DNA from: Acidobacteriaceae bacterium
Lineage (GTDB): Bacteria > Acidobacteriota > Terriglobia > Terriglobales > Acidobacteriaceae
Assembly (NCBI GenBank): GCA_003134435.1
Contig: PLBE01000174.1
Coordinates: forward strand, 27,646 to 82,241
Direction: 5' to 3'
DNA: 54,596 bases
The translations under genes were made by a program, and so were the position numbers. Positions 42,968 through 50,722 of the stretch are shown one piece after another. The notes under the pieces are model-generated. The model ran no database searches. It was not told the DNA's origin and saw only the letters and a program-made list of their open reading frames with translations. Numbering within the stretch: the first letter of the stretch is position 1; each line of letters opens with the position of its first letter.

Positions 42968-43060
42968 CTGAGGTGAGAGGCTATCAGAGGTTAGACCGAA
43001 GAGATGGAACCATGACTTATCCCTGGGGTTTTTACCTCTGCGATCTGACCTCTGACCTTT
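42968..43060. repeat. Inverted pair of degenerate 7-bp arrays between pyrH and frr
   Basis: The right array, read on the minus strand, is AGAGGTC/AGAGGTC/AGATCGC/AGAGGTA (43033-43060). The left one, GGTGAGAGGCTATCAGAGG (42973-42991), pairs with it imperfectly with a small gap. It directly follows the pyrH stop. Confidence 0.6.
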
Positions 43061-43777
43061 CTATGCGCTGACCAGGGAGCCGATTTTTTCGCCGAGCAAG
43101 ACGCGGCGGATGTTGCCGCGCTGGTTCAGGTTGAAAACGATGATGGGCAGATTGTTATCTTTGCACAAGGAGATGGCGGTCGAGTCCATGACCTTGAGAC
43201 CCTGCTTCAGAACGTCCATATAGGTGAGGGTGTCAAACTTCTTGGCGTCCTTCACTTTCATGGGATCGGCATCATAGATGCCGTCGACTTTCGTAGCCTT
43301 CAGGATGGCATCGGCCTTGATTTCCATGGCGCGCAGGGAAGCGGCGGTATCGGTGGAGAAGTAGGGGTTGCCGGTGCCGCCGGCGAAGATGACGACGCGT
43401 CCTTTTTCGAGATGCCGGATGGCGCGACGACGGATGAACGGCTCGGCCACCTGGTTCATCTCAATGGCAGTCTGGACGCGGGTGTAGACGTTCTGCTTCT
43501 CGAGGGCGTCCTGCAGGGCCAGGGAGTTGATGACCGTGGCCAGCATGCCCATGTGATCGGCGGAGACGCGATCCATGTCTTTGGCCTGGTCGGCGACGCC
43601 GCGAAAGAAATTGCCTCCGCCGACCACGATCGCCATCTGGATGTCGAGGGTGTGAACATCGGCAAGTTCAGCCGCGATTTCATGAATACGTTTCGTGTCG
43701 ATGCCAAAACCCTGGTCGGCGGCGAGCGCTTCGCCTGAGATTTTGAGCAGGATGCGTTTGAAGATGGGGGTAGACAT
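43061..43777 (-). CDS. pyrH: UMP kinase
   Basis: Hexameric amino-acid-kinase-fold enzyme that phosphorylates UMP to UDP. At 238 residues the chain has the usual length and carries [61 protein letters not shown] and [15 protein letters not shown]. There is no strong Shine-Dalgarno directly before the ATG at 43777; the only AAGGA lies about 11 bases upstream, inside a dispersed repeat (43786-43811). A strong terminator separates it from tsf, so it probably has its own transcription start. Confidence 0.96.
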   Translation of the reverse strand: MSTPIFKRILLKISGEALAADQGFGIDTKRIHEIAAELADVHTLDIQMAIVVGGGNFFRGVADQAKDMDRVSADHMGMLATVINSLALQDALEKQNVYTRVQTAIEMNQVAEPFIRRRAIRHLEKGRVVIFAGGTGNPYFSTDTAASLRAMEIKADAILKATKVDGIYDADPMKVKDAKKFDTLTYMDVLKQGLKVMDSTAISLCKDNNLPIIVFNLNQRGNIRRVLLGEKIGSLVSA

Positions 43778-43785
43778 GAAAAGAC

Positions 43786-43811
43786 AGGTCCTTCGCTTCG
43801 CTCAAGATGAC
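43786..43811 (-). repeat. Copy of dispersed repeat just upstream of pyrH
   Basis: On the minus strand this reads GTCATCTTGAGCGAAGCGAA then GGACCT, one base different from the arms at 16570-16652. It ends eight bases before the pyrH ATG and supplies the only AAGGA in the region. Confidence 0.75.
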
Positions 43812-43836
43812 GTTCGGCTACAACGAAGCATAAATC

Positions 43837-43858
43837 AAAAGGGGCGCCGCAGCGCCCC
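43837..43858 (-). terminator. Rho-independent terminator after tsf
   Basis: On the minus strand: GGGGCGC, loop TGCG, GCGCCCC, then TTTTGATTT. A perfect 7-bp GC stem with a T-rich tail, 11 bases after the tsf stop. It is the best intrinsic terminator in the window. Confidence 0.78.
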
Positions 43859-43869
43859 CTGTTCGGCTG

Positions 43870-44553
43870 CTACTTGGCCACCGGCGCGGACGCCTCGCCG
43901 GTATCGCTATCGGGCTTGGTGGTGATGAAGGCAACGGTGGCGGTGGCGTCGCCGACCTTAAAACGGGCGAAGCGACGGACGGCAATGTTCTCGCCGAGTT
44001 TGCCTACTTTGGCGGCAATCAACTGCGCGATGCTGACGGTCTGGTCCTTAATGAAGGGTTGCTCCAGCAGGCAAACCTCTTCGTAGAACTTTTCCATCTT
44101 GCCGGCAACCATCTTCTCGGCAATGTTCGCGGGCTTGCCGCTGGCAATCGCCTGGGCGCGATAAATGTCTTTCTCGCGCTCGAAGGCTTCGGGCGTGACG
44201 TCTTCTTTGCGCACGAATTTCGGATCGCTCGCCGCGATGTGCATGGCGATATCGTGGGTCAGCTCTTTGAAGTCCTCAGTGCGGGCCACGAAATCGCTTT
44301 CACAGTTGACCTCGACCAGGACGCCAATCTTGCCGCCAGCGTGAATGTAGTGCGCCACCGAGCCTTCGCTGGTGACGCGCGCGGCTTTCTTGGCAGCCAC
44401 GGATACACCTTTCTTGCGCAACACGACGATGGCCTCCTCCAAGTTGCCTTTGGCTTCAGTCAGGGCGTGTTTGCAATCCATCATGGGGGCTCCGGTTTTT
44501 TCGCGGAGCTCTTTCACCTGGGCAGCAGAAATGTTTTCCATAGTAGGGCTCAT
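43870..44553 (-). CDS. tsf: Elongation factor Ts
   Basis: Guanine-nucleotide exchange factor for EF-Tu. The ATG at 44553 has GAGG five bases upstream and gives 227 residues; the in-frame alternative ATG at 44541 has no site, and a longer frame to 44586 is unlikely. The signature VKELREKTGAPMMDCKHAL and then KKGVSVAAKKAARVTSEG, VEVNCESDFVARTEDFKEL, AHYIHAGGKIGVLVEVN are all present. It is shorter than the E. coli protein (283), as in bacteria with a single core dimerisation segment. It ends with a low-complexity tail (DSDTGEASAPVAK). Confidence 0.96.
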   Translation of the reverse strand: MSPTMENISAAQVKELREKTGAPMMDCKHALTEAKGNLEEAIVVLRKKGVSVAAKKAARVTSEGSVAHYIHAGGKIGVLVEVNCESDFVARTEDFKELTHDIAMHIAASDPKFVRKEDVTPEAFEREKDIYRAQAIASGKPANIAEKMVAGKMEKFYEEVCLLEQPFIKDQTVSIAQLIAAKVGKLGENIAVRRFARFKVGDATATVAFITTKPDSDTGEASAPVAK

Positions 44554-44570
44554 TCGTACCTCGGATCTGA

Positions 44571-44690
44571 TATTTCCAGTATTCAACGTTCCAGAGTTTC
44601 AAGGCAGGTCAGTCGGAGGGCCAATCAGCGCGGTTAGCAGAAAGATTGAAACCTTGAAACCTTCACACCTTGAAACTTAATCTTGAAACC
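44571..44690. repeat. Inverted pair of degenerate 8-bp arrays between rpsB and tsf
   Basis: The right array is ATTGAAAC/CTTGAAAC/CTTCACAC/CTTGAAAC/TTAATCTT/GAAACC (44645-44690). The left (44571-44604), read in reverse complement, is CTTGAAAC/TCTGGAACG/TTGAATAC/TGGAAATA. The same architecture as the other elements with a different unit. It sits in the rpsB-tsf spacer. Confidence 0.65.
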
Positions 44691-44769
44691 TGCTCTTACA
44701 AAACTCGACCCGCGCACAGGCCAGCTGCGCGGGTCAGATTCTGGCGGTCGGTAGCGGCCGGCAGCCGTG

Positions 44770-45708
44770 CTAAAACCGGCGCGTCTCAGCCTGCAGTTCA
44801 TCGACATCTTCGGTGGCGGCTGAGGGACGTTTACGTGTGCCCTTGCCGAGCACGTCTTCCATGCGAATTTCTTCGCCTTCGGGAGCCGCGCCTGCAACTG
44901 CGATCGCGGGAATCGGGGTTGTGCCATCCGCCACAACTTCGGCAAACACGATGTCGGCTTCGGGAGCGGCGACCGCCGGTTCGGGCTCGGCCACGGCCTG
45001 AATATCCGCCAGTTGCTTGTCGTCCCGAGCATGGACGCCCTCGGCAATCGACTCGGAAATCTTCGACGTAAACAGGCGGATCGCCCGCAGCGCGTCGTCA
45101 TTGCCCGGGATCACATAATCCACTTCGCTCGGATCGCAATTGGTGTCAACCACGGCAACGACCGGGATACCCAGCTTGCGCGCTTCGCGTACCGCGATCT
45201 GCTCTTTGTTGGAATCGATGACGAAGATCGCATCGGGCAGACGGGTCATATTCTTGATGCCGGCGAGATTCGCCTGCAGATGCTTGCGCTCGCGCTCCAG
45301 TTTGATGACTTCCTTCTTCGGAAGCAGATCGTAACGGCCATCGGTGGCCATTTCGTCGAGTTCCTTGAGCCGCTTGACCGATTTCTGCACCGTGACCCAG
45401 TTGGTGAGCAGTCCGCCCAGCCAGCGCTGGTTCACGTAGAACATCGAGCAGCGCTGCGCCTCTTCGGCAATGGCGTCCTGGGCCTGGCGCTTGGTGCCCA
45501 CGAAGAGGATGATGCGGCCATCGGCGGCCAGATCCTGCACGAATTTCGACGCTTCCTTGAACATCTTGAGCGTCTTCTGCAGATCAATGATGTAAATACC
45601 GTTGCGCTCGCCAAAGATGTATTCCTTCATCCTTGGGTTCCATCGTTTCGTCTGGTGCCCGAAGTGAACGCCAGCTTCGAGCAACTCTTTCATCGTAATG
45701 TTTGCCAA
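44770..45708 (-). CDS. rpsB: 30S ribosomal protein S2
   Basis: Small-subunit ribosomal protein. The TTG start at 45708 is supported by GAGGAGG just upstream; the next ATG is six residues in and too far away. Signatures: [48 protein letters not shown] and [20 protein letters not shown]. The chain is 312 residues, about 60-70 longer than typical S2. The extra C-terminus is acidic and Ala/Pro rich ([19 protein letters not shown]) and ends [10 protein letters not shown]. Such extensions are common in this phylum. It is followed by tsf. Confidence 0.96.
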   Translation of the reverse strand: MANITMKELLEAGVHFGHQTKRWNPRMKEYIFGERNGIYIIDLQKTLKMFKEASKFVQDLAADGRIILFVGTKRQAQDAIAEEAQRCSMFYVNQRWLGGLLTNWVTVQKSVKRLKELDEMATDGRYDLLPKKEVIKLERERKHLQANLAGIKNMTRLPDAIFVIDSNKEQIAVREARKLGIPVVAVVDTNCDPSEVDYVIPGNDDALRAIRLFTSKISESIAEGVHARDDKQLADIQAVAEPEPAVAAPEADIVFAEVVADGTTPIPAIAVAGAAPEGEEIRMEDVLGKGTRKRPSAATEDVDELQAETRRF

Positions 45709-45810
45709 TCAACCTCCTCAGTTGGTCTACATCCGGACACGAACGGGCCCCGGATTGCCATTCCCGTCCACCCCATCTCAGGGGGAGGTGGGGGGATGAA
45801 TTGAATTCCT

Positions 45811-45848
45811 AAAACCAGTCGCTGGTCGTTTGCAAACGACCAGCGACT
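45811..45848 (-). terminator. Perfect 32-bp palindrome after rpsI, terminator-like
   Basis: AGTCGCTGGTCGTTTG and CAAACGACCAGCGACT (45817-45848) are exact 16-base arms with no spacer, six bases after the rpsI stop. On the minus strand it is followed by GGTTTTAGG. It may terminate transcription, or be an extreme version of the short-unit inverted elements (GTCGCTG/GTCGTTT). Confidence 0.55.
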
Positions 45849-45853
45849 AACTC

Positions 45854-46249
45854 TTATCTCTTGCTGAACTGGAAGCGCTTTCTGGCGCCCTTCTGTCCAT
45901 ATTTCTTGCGCTCTTTAGCGCGGGGGTCACGAGTGACCATGCCTTCGCCTTTGAGTTGCTTCCGCAGTTCCGCGTTGAACAGCATGAGCGCGCGGGTGAT
46001 GCCAAGACGCACCGCATCGGCTTGTCCAGCCACGCCGCCGCCGCAGACATTTGCCAGCACGTTAAAGGTGGCGGCGGTGTCGGTCGATACCAGAGCGCGC
46101 TTGGCGGCAATACGCTGCGAAGGCGTCACAAAGTACTCATCGAACGCTTTGCCGTTGACCTTAAACTCGCCGCTGCCAGGACGAAGAAAAACACGCGCGA
46201 TCGCGGTCTTGCGGCGTCCGGTTCCGTAGTATTGAACGATTTCAGCCAT
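45854..46249 (-). CDS. rpsI: 30S ribosomal protein S9
   Basis: Small-subunit ribosomal protein of 131 residues. The ATG at 46249 has AAGG five bases upstream. Characteristic [43 protein letters not shown] and the conserved C-terminal basic tail ending in KRFQFSKR (the SKR end reaches the tRNA site). It is the usual partner of rplM, which is just upstream. Confidence 0.97.
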   Translation of the reverse strand: MAEIVQYYGTGRRKTAIARVFLRPGSGEFKVNGKAFDEYFVTPSQRIAAKRALVSTDTAATFNVLANVCGGGVAGQADAVRLGITRALMLFNAELRKQLKGEGMVTRDPRAKERKKYGQKGARKRFQFSKR

Positions 46250-46363
46250 TTTAGCCTTGAGCACTCAACCGTCAGCATTTCGCTAACTCAGGTGCTTGTC
46301 ACCTTTCAAAGTTTTCCCGGTGCCCGCCTCCTGAAATAGGGGACCGGACACGCTAATAACGTC

Positions 46364-46795
46364 TTACGCAAAGACCTTGGCTTCCGGCTTCTGCGCTTCA
46401 TGGGGATGCTTGTCGCCGCGGTACACCTTCAGCTTGGTAAACATCTGCTTCCCCAATTTGTTCTTGGGGAGCATGCGGGCAACAGCATCTTCGATCACCA
46501 GTTCGGGCTTGCGCACCATGCGCTTCTTCATTTCTTCCGATCGCAGACCGCCGGGATACCCGGTATAGCGGTGATAGACCTTCTGATCGGCCTTCATGCC
46601 GGTAATTTTGACCTTCTCGGCATTGATGATGACGACGTGGTCGCCAGTGTCGATAAAGGGCGTATACCTGGGATTTTCTTTGCCGATCAGAATGCGGGCT
46701 ACGCGCGAGGCGAGGCGGCCGAGCGCAAGTCCGCTCGCATCCACCACAAACCATTTACGCACGATATCCCCTTCTTTGGGGAAATAGGTTGACAT
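46364..46795 (-). CDS. rplM: 50S ribosomal protein L13
   Basis: Large-subunit ribosomal protein, 143 residues, normal length. Signature [51 protein letters not shown] and [18 protein letters not shown]. The ATG at 46795 has GGAGAG five bases upstream. It heads the co-directional translation cluster and is likely the first gene of the rplM-rpsI operon. The promoter should lie in 46800-46990. Confidence 0.97.
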   Translation of the reverse strand: MSTYFPKEGDIVRKWFVVDASGLALGRLASRVARILIGKENPRYTPFIDTGDHVVIINAEKVKITGMKADQKVYHRYTGYPGGLRSEEMKKRMVRKPELVIEDAVARMLPKNKLGKQMFTKLKVYRGDKHPHEAQKPEAKVFA

Positions 46796-47113
46796 CGGAA
46801 CTCTCCCGGAAAATCAAAAGAACGACGCTTTATAAACGAAGACCGCTGAGTGCCCTAATGAATAATCAATCCACGCAGAACGCGCGCTAGGTATTCCAGG
46901 CGGGCAGCCGCAGGACTTCCACTTCACTTCTAAAGACCAATAGAATAGCCCAGCGCCGCAGTGCTTGTCAACGAAGACGTTCAGGGGAAACGGGTTAGTG
47001 CAAACTGCTTCCAAAGAGTCTTTAACCGGGGCACACGGAGGAGCACAGGGGGAACCCCGGCGTCATCGCCCTTCCCTGTGTTTCTCAGTGGTCCCTGTAT
47101 CAAGAACCTGGGC
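46796..47113. other. 318-base spacer before rplM
   Basis: No gene frame is credible. It holds the presumed rplM promoter region (AT-richer stretch at 46820-46880) and an inverted pair of G-rich short arrays (47029-47098). I cannot place a -35/-10 pair with confidence. Confidence 0.5.
47029..47098. repeat. Imperfect inverted pair of G-rich short arrays
   Basis: Left GGGGCACACGGAGGAGCACA (47029-47048) and right, read in reverse complement, ACAGGGACCACTGAGAAACA then CAGGG (47075-47098). Pairing is partial. A related single array, CACAGGGGACACGGAGGGGC, lies at 50128-50147. Confidence 0.45.
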
Positions 47114-47326
47114 TTACTTGCCAGTGACCGACTGCAGGCAGCGCCCATACAGCTCCAGCAGGTGGGTGGCGTAATCCTCGGGCTTGGCGGCCGCCCCACC
47201 GCCCTGGAAACCGACTCCGGAGCCGACTGTCTTGCCGTAGCTGGTGGTCATGGCGATAAATTTCATGAGGTCAAGCGCGATGTCTTCGTTGCGGCGGGAG
47301 CCGAGAGGAAGGCCGGGTGTTTCCAT
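47114..47326 (-). CDS. Short conserved-type hypothetical protein
   Basis: A 70-residue protein starting MET, with NEDIALDLMKFIAMTTSYGK in the first half and YATHLLELYGRCLQSVTGK at the C-terminus; a small acidic helical pair joined by a glycine-rich stretch (GSGVGFQGGG). GAGGAG eight bases before the ATG supports translation. I recognise the style of a widespread short acidobacterial protein but no function. It is followed downstream by an array and the rplM promoter region. Confidence 0.62.
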   Translation of the reverse strand: METPGLPLGSRRNEDIALDLMKFIAMTTSYGKTVGSGVGFQGGGAAAKPEDYATHLLELYGRCLQSVTGK

Positions 47327-47402
47327 GATAAAAACTCCTCGTCAAGCGTGAAGTGGGCCGGTTTTGCCGGCACAGCGGCGATCATAGCAGAGGGGCTGGT
47401 GC

Positions 47403-47523
47403 TCACGGTTGGCTGGGTACCGAAGAAACCGCGCCAGCAGCAGCAGCCAACGTTCCGCCGCAGTACGGGCAAAACTTGTCGCCGAGGTCTATTCGACGCT
47501 GGCATTGTGGACAGGTGGGCTGC
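47403..47523 (-). pseudogene. C-terminal zinc-ribbon remnant
   Basis: On the minus strand a 5'-truncated frame reads LQPTCPQCQRRIDLGDKFC then PYCGGTLAA, a typical double-zinc-ribbon end with two CxxC pairs, and stops at the TGA at 47403-47405. Upstream in this frame there is a TGA, so no proper start exists. It directly abuts the truncated sigma-factor frame, one base out of phase. It looks like the tail of a gene whose front was lost in a deletion. Confidence 0.55.
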
Positions 47524-47728
47524 AGGGGACGCGGATCCAGGTTTCCTGAAAGAGGTCTTCCGCCAGTTCACGTCGGCCGGTCAAGTAAATGAGATAGCGT
47601 AGAAGGCGATGCTGGTATTGCTCGATCAGTCGGTCGAGCAGATCGGGGTCGCGCCGTCGAAGTCCACGAGCGATCTCGGTGCTCTCTTGCGCCATCGAAT
47701 TCTCGAAGTAGCGGGCAGTCTCGCTCAT
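47489..47728 (-). pseudogene. Truncated ECF sigma factor remnant
   Basis: The ATG at 47728 opens a frame that matches region 2 of an extracytoplasmic-function sigma factor: TEIARGLRRRDPDLLDRLIE, then YQHRLLRYLIYLTGRRELAE and DLFQETWIRV. Just after WIRV, where region 2.4 and 4 should continue, similarity stops and the frame ends within 12 codons (PCSPPVHNASVE). The rest of region 2 and the whole DNA-binding region 4 are missing. The junction coincides with the zinc-ribbon fragment in another frame. A functional product is unlikely. Confidence 0.7.
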
Positions 47729-47820
47729 ACTACCGATAGATACGGTGGTAGAGGGAGAAAAGACGCATGCGATCGTAGAAAGCGGTTCCCCGTAAGTAAT
47801 TGAAGAGACTGAGACACGAC

Positions 47821-50031
47821 TCAACCGACTTCGACCAAGCCGTAGGTGAGGGCCCAGCGCGACCGCATTTCCCTGAGGGCGCGGTCAACCTCTTCTTTCG
47901 ATATTTCAGCATTTGGCCCGGAGATAACCAATGCGGCTTCGCGTTTGGCGGCTTCGAGCAGTTGGCGGTCGCGGATGATGTTGGCTACGCGGAAGCTGGG
48001 AATTCCGGCTTGCTTGGTCCCAAAAAATTCGCCGGGGCCGCGGAGTTCGAGATCGAGTTCGGCGATCTGGAAACCGTCGTTCGTGCGCACCATGGCGTCG
48101 AGACGGCGTTCGCCTTCTTCAGAGACCTTTCCGCCACGCATGAGCACGCAATAGGATTTCGCCGCGCCGCGTCCGATGCGTCCGCGCAACTGGTGGAGCT
48201 GCGCTAATCCGAAGCGGTCGGCGTGTTCGATCACCATGACGGTGGCGTTCGAGACGTCGACGCCCACTTCGATGACCGTGGTGGCTACGAGAATTTCGAT
48301 CTTGCCCTGTTGAAATTCGCGCATGACGCGCTCTTTTTCGCCGGCATCAAGACGACCGTGGAGCAGGCCGACGTGCAGGCTGGGAAAAATCTTCTCGCGC
48401 AACTGGCGGTGCATTTGTTCGGCGGCCTTCAGTTCGCGTTCTTCATTTTCTTCGATTACGGGATACACGACGTAGGCCTGATGTCCGGCGGCGATCTGCC
48501 TCCGGACGAAGTCCCAGACTTCGGGGGCGCGCTCGTCGGGGAGGGCGCGCGTAACGACGGGCGTGCGTCCGGGCGGGAGTTCGTCGAGCACGGAGAGGTC
48601 GAGGTCGCCGTAGAGGGTGAGGGCGAGGGTGCGCGGGATGGGGGTTGCGGTCATCACCAGCACGTCGGGCTCGGGCATGGGCGAAGGGCGCTCGCTGGGA
48701 CGGACCAGGGCGTACGTCCCTACGTGATTTCTGGCGGTCGCCGCACCTTCCTTTCTCATCAGTTTCAGGCGCTGCATGACTCCGAAGCGGTGTTGCTCGT
48801 CGACGACGACCAGGCCTAGATTCTCGAATTCGACTTTATCCTGAATAAGGGCGTGGGTTCCGATGATGAGTTGGGCATTGCCTTGTGCGATATGGCGGCG
48901 GACGTCGCGTTTGCGGTCTTGTTCAAGGGAGCCGGTCAGGAGGACGATGCGGTATCCGGCGCGTTCGAGAATCTGGCGGGCGGAGAAATAATGTTGTTGG
49001 GCCAGAATTTCCGTGGGTGCCATGAGCGCGACCTGGTAGCCGTTTTCGATGGCGATGATCGCAGCCTGGAAAGCGACGATGGTCTTGCCCGAACCTACGT
49101 CGCCTTGCAGCAGACGCCGCATGGGGCTGGGTGTCTGCATATCGGTGGCGATCTCTTTCAGCACCCTTTTTTGGGCGGTGGTGGGGTGGAAGGGCAGTAT
49201 CTTCTTAATCGCCTGGCGCACCGCGTCGTTCAACTGGAAGGCGATTCCGGTCTGCGCCTTCTGTTCGCGGCGTTTGAGTTCGAGGCCGAGTTCGATGAAG
49301 AAGAGTTCATCGAAGATCATTCTTATGTGGGCTGGAGTACGCGACGATTGCAGATCGGTGAAGCTCTCGCCGGCCTCGGGCCAATGCGCCTTCCAGAGGG
49401 CTTCGCGCACCGGCACCAGGCTCAGATGGGCGCGCACGGCGGCGGGGATGGGGTCGGGAAGATCGGGGTTCAGATTTTCGAGGGTCCGGCGTATGATGCG
49501 GCGGAACCAGCGCGGCGTGAGCTTACCCTGCCCGGCGGATTCGTAGATGGGAACGATCCGTCCAATTTCGAGCGAGGCGGCGGCTTTTTTTTCGGCCTCA
49601 TCGGCGCCGCCTTCTTCGTTGATGTCGCCCAGGATCTCGACTTGCGGTTGCATGATTTGCAGTTGACCATCCCGATCCTCTTCGACCTTGCCGTAGAGTG
49701 CCAACATCTGCCCGGCCTTGAAACGGTCCTCAAGGTACGCGGCGTTGAACCAGAGGCACTTTAGCTTGTTGCGGCCCTGACCGACCGTGAGTTGGAAGAT
49801 GGGCATGCGTCGGGTGCGAAACAGTCCCGAATTGCGGACTTCGGCAATCACGGTAGCCATCTCCCCGGCGCGGAGTTCGGCGACGGAACGGGGGTTCAGA
49901 CGGTCTTCGTAGCGGAAGGGCAGGTAGTGGAGCAGGTCGTCGACCGTCGCAATGCCCTTAGCGGCGAGGATCTCGGCGAGGCGCGGGCCGATGCCTTTCA
50001 CGTACTGCACTGGAGTGGAGGCTTCCAGCAT
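47821..50031 (-). CDS. recG: ATP-dependent DNA helicase RecG
   Basis: Superfamily 2 helicase that regresses stalled forks and processes branched DNA. The ATG at 50031 gives 736 residues, near the usual length; a longer in-frame reading to 50388 adds an unconserved N-terminus, overlaps the divergent DUF486 gene and is not likely. Domains: wedge/OB part (VQYVKGIGPRLAEILAAKGI; FFNAAYLEDRF-like region), then helicase motifs GDVGSGKTIVAFQAA (I), MAPTEILAQQHYFSA (Ia), VDEQHRFGVMQR (II, DEQH), MTATPIPRTLALTLYGDLDL (III), and C-terminal EVGVDVSNATVMVIEHADRF and QLHQLRGRIGRG (V/VI). Confidence 0.95.
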   Translation of the reverse strand: MLEASTPVQYVKGIGPRLAEILAAKGIATVDDLLHYLPFRYEDRLNPRSVAELRAGEMATVIAEVRNSGLFRTRRMPIFQLTVGQGRNKLKCLWFNAAYLEDRFKAGQMLALYGKVEEDRDGQLQIMQPQVEILGDINEEGGADEAEKKAAASLEIGRIVPIYESAGQGKLTPRWFRRIIRRTLENLNPDLPDPIPAAVRAHLSLVPVREALWKAHWPEAGESFTDLQSSRTPAHIRMIFDELFFIELGLELKRREQKAQTGIAFQLNDAVRQAIKKILPFHPTTAQKRVLKEIATDMQTPSPMRRLLQGDVGSGKTIVAFQAAIIAIENGYQVALMAPTEILAQQHYFSARQILERAGYRIVLLTGSLEQDRKRDVRRHIAQGNAQLIIGTHALIQDKVEFENLGLVVVDEQHRFGVMQRLKLMRKEGAATARNHVGTYALVRPSERPSPMPEPDVLVMTATPIPRTLALTLYGDLDLSVLDELPPGRTPVVTRALPDERAPEVWDFVRRQIAAGHQAYVVYPVIEENEERELKAAEQMHRQLREKIFPSLHVGLLHGRLDAGEKERVMREFQQGKIEILVATTVIEVGVDVSNATVMVIEHADRFGLAQLHQLRGRIGRGAAKSYCVLMRGGKVSEEGERRLDAMVRTNDGFQIAELDLELRGPGEFFGTKQAGIPSFRVANIIRDRQLLEAAKREAALVISGPNAEISKEEVDRALREMRSRWALTYGLVEVG

Positions 50032-50325
50032 GGTAGCGATGGTAGCAGGAGCGGATGGGCGTCTTCGATTAGGGTGCCTTCCGATACGTATTCGGAGAGC
50101 ATTGAGATGACAGACAAAGGCTTGATCACAGGGGACACGGAGGGGCACAGGGGTAGGCCTATACGCTTTCGGATTAACGGTTGGGACGCCTGTGCGGATG
50201 GGATGAACTGTTTCAGCATTCGCGAGACAATCGCCTTTTGACGCTTGGCCGAGGACGGCGAGGCGCCCGTTGCTCCACCGGCGAAACACTAGAACCTGAG
50301 GTCCCGATTCGGGCAACATACTCTC
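50032..50325. other. 294-base spacer, G-rich array only
   Basis: Between divergent recG and the DUF486 gene. It holds the G-rich array at 50127-50153 (CACAGGGGA/CACGGAGGGG/CACAGGGG) and no supported coding frame. Confidence 0.5.
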
Positions 50326-50655
50326 ATGACAACGGTCCTTCTCTTGACCCTCTCCAACATCTTTATGACCTTCGCCTGGTATGGCCACCTGAAGTATCGG
50401 CAGGCACCGCTGTTCAAGGTCATCGTCATAAGCTGGCTCATCGCCTTTGCCGAATACTGCTTTCAGGTGCCAGCCAACCGCATCGGCTCCTACGAGTTCA
50501 CAACCGCGCAGCTGAAGACAATTCAGGAGGTCATCACGTTGACCGTATTCTCGGCCTTCTCGGTCCTCTACCTTCGCGAACCGTTGAAGTGGAACTACCT
50601 CGTGGGTTTTGTCATGATGGTCGCCGCGGTTGCGGTCATTTTCAAGAGATGGTAA
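50326..50655 (+). CDS. DUF486 (DMT-superfamily) small membrane protein
   Basis: A 109-residue inner-membrane protein with four predicted helices (TVLLLTLSNIFMTFAWYGHL; VIVISWLIAFAEYCFQVPAN; LTVFSAFSVLYLREPLKWNY; LVGFVMMVAAVAVIFKRW). The pattern NIFMTFAWYGHLK and QVPANRIGSYEFTTAQLKTI are hallmarks of the DUF486 family. It might form dimers that act as a small transporter, as DMT proteins do, but function is unknown. No strong Shine-Dalgarno. Next gene is ETF-QO after 67 bases. Confidence 0.88.
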   Translation: MTTVLLLTLSNIFMTFAWYGHLKYRQAPLFKVIVISWLIAFAEYCFQVPANRIGSYEFTTAQLKTIQEVITLTVFSAFSVLYLREPLKWNYLVGFVMMVAAVAVIFKRW

Positions 50656-50722
50656 GCAGCGGTAATGCCCTCCGATGCGGTTTCCCGTATGATAAGGGGT
50701 TTTCTGTCAAAGGCCGACTGCC

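Noticed and set aside
44645-44690. CRISPR-like array from the repeated TTGAAACC units
   Set aside because: Units are 8 bp with no spacers and no cas genes nearby; it is a degenerate tandem array.
50032-50388. N-terminal extension of recG to 50388
   Set aside because: It has no similarity to RecG, overlaps the DUF486 gene on the other strand, and the ATG at 50031 gives the normal family length.
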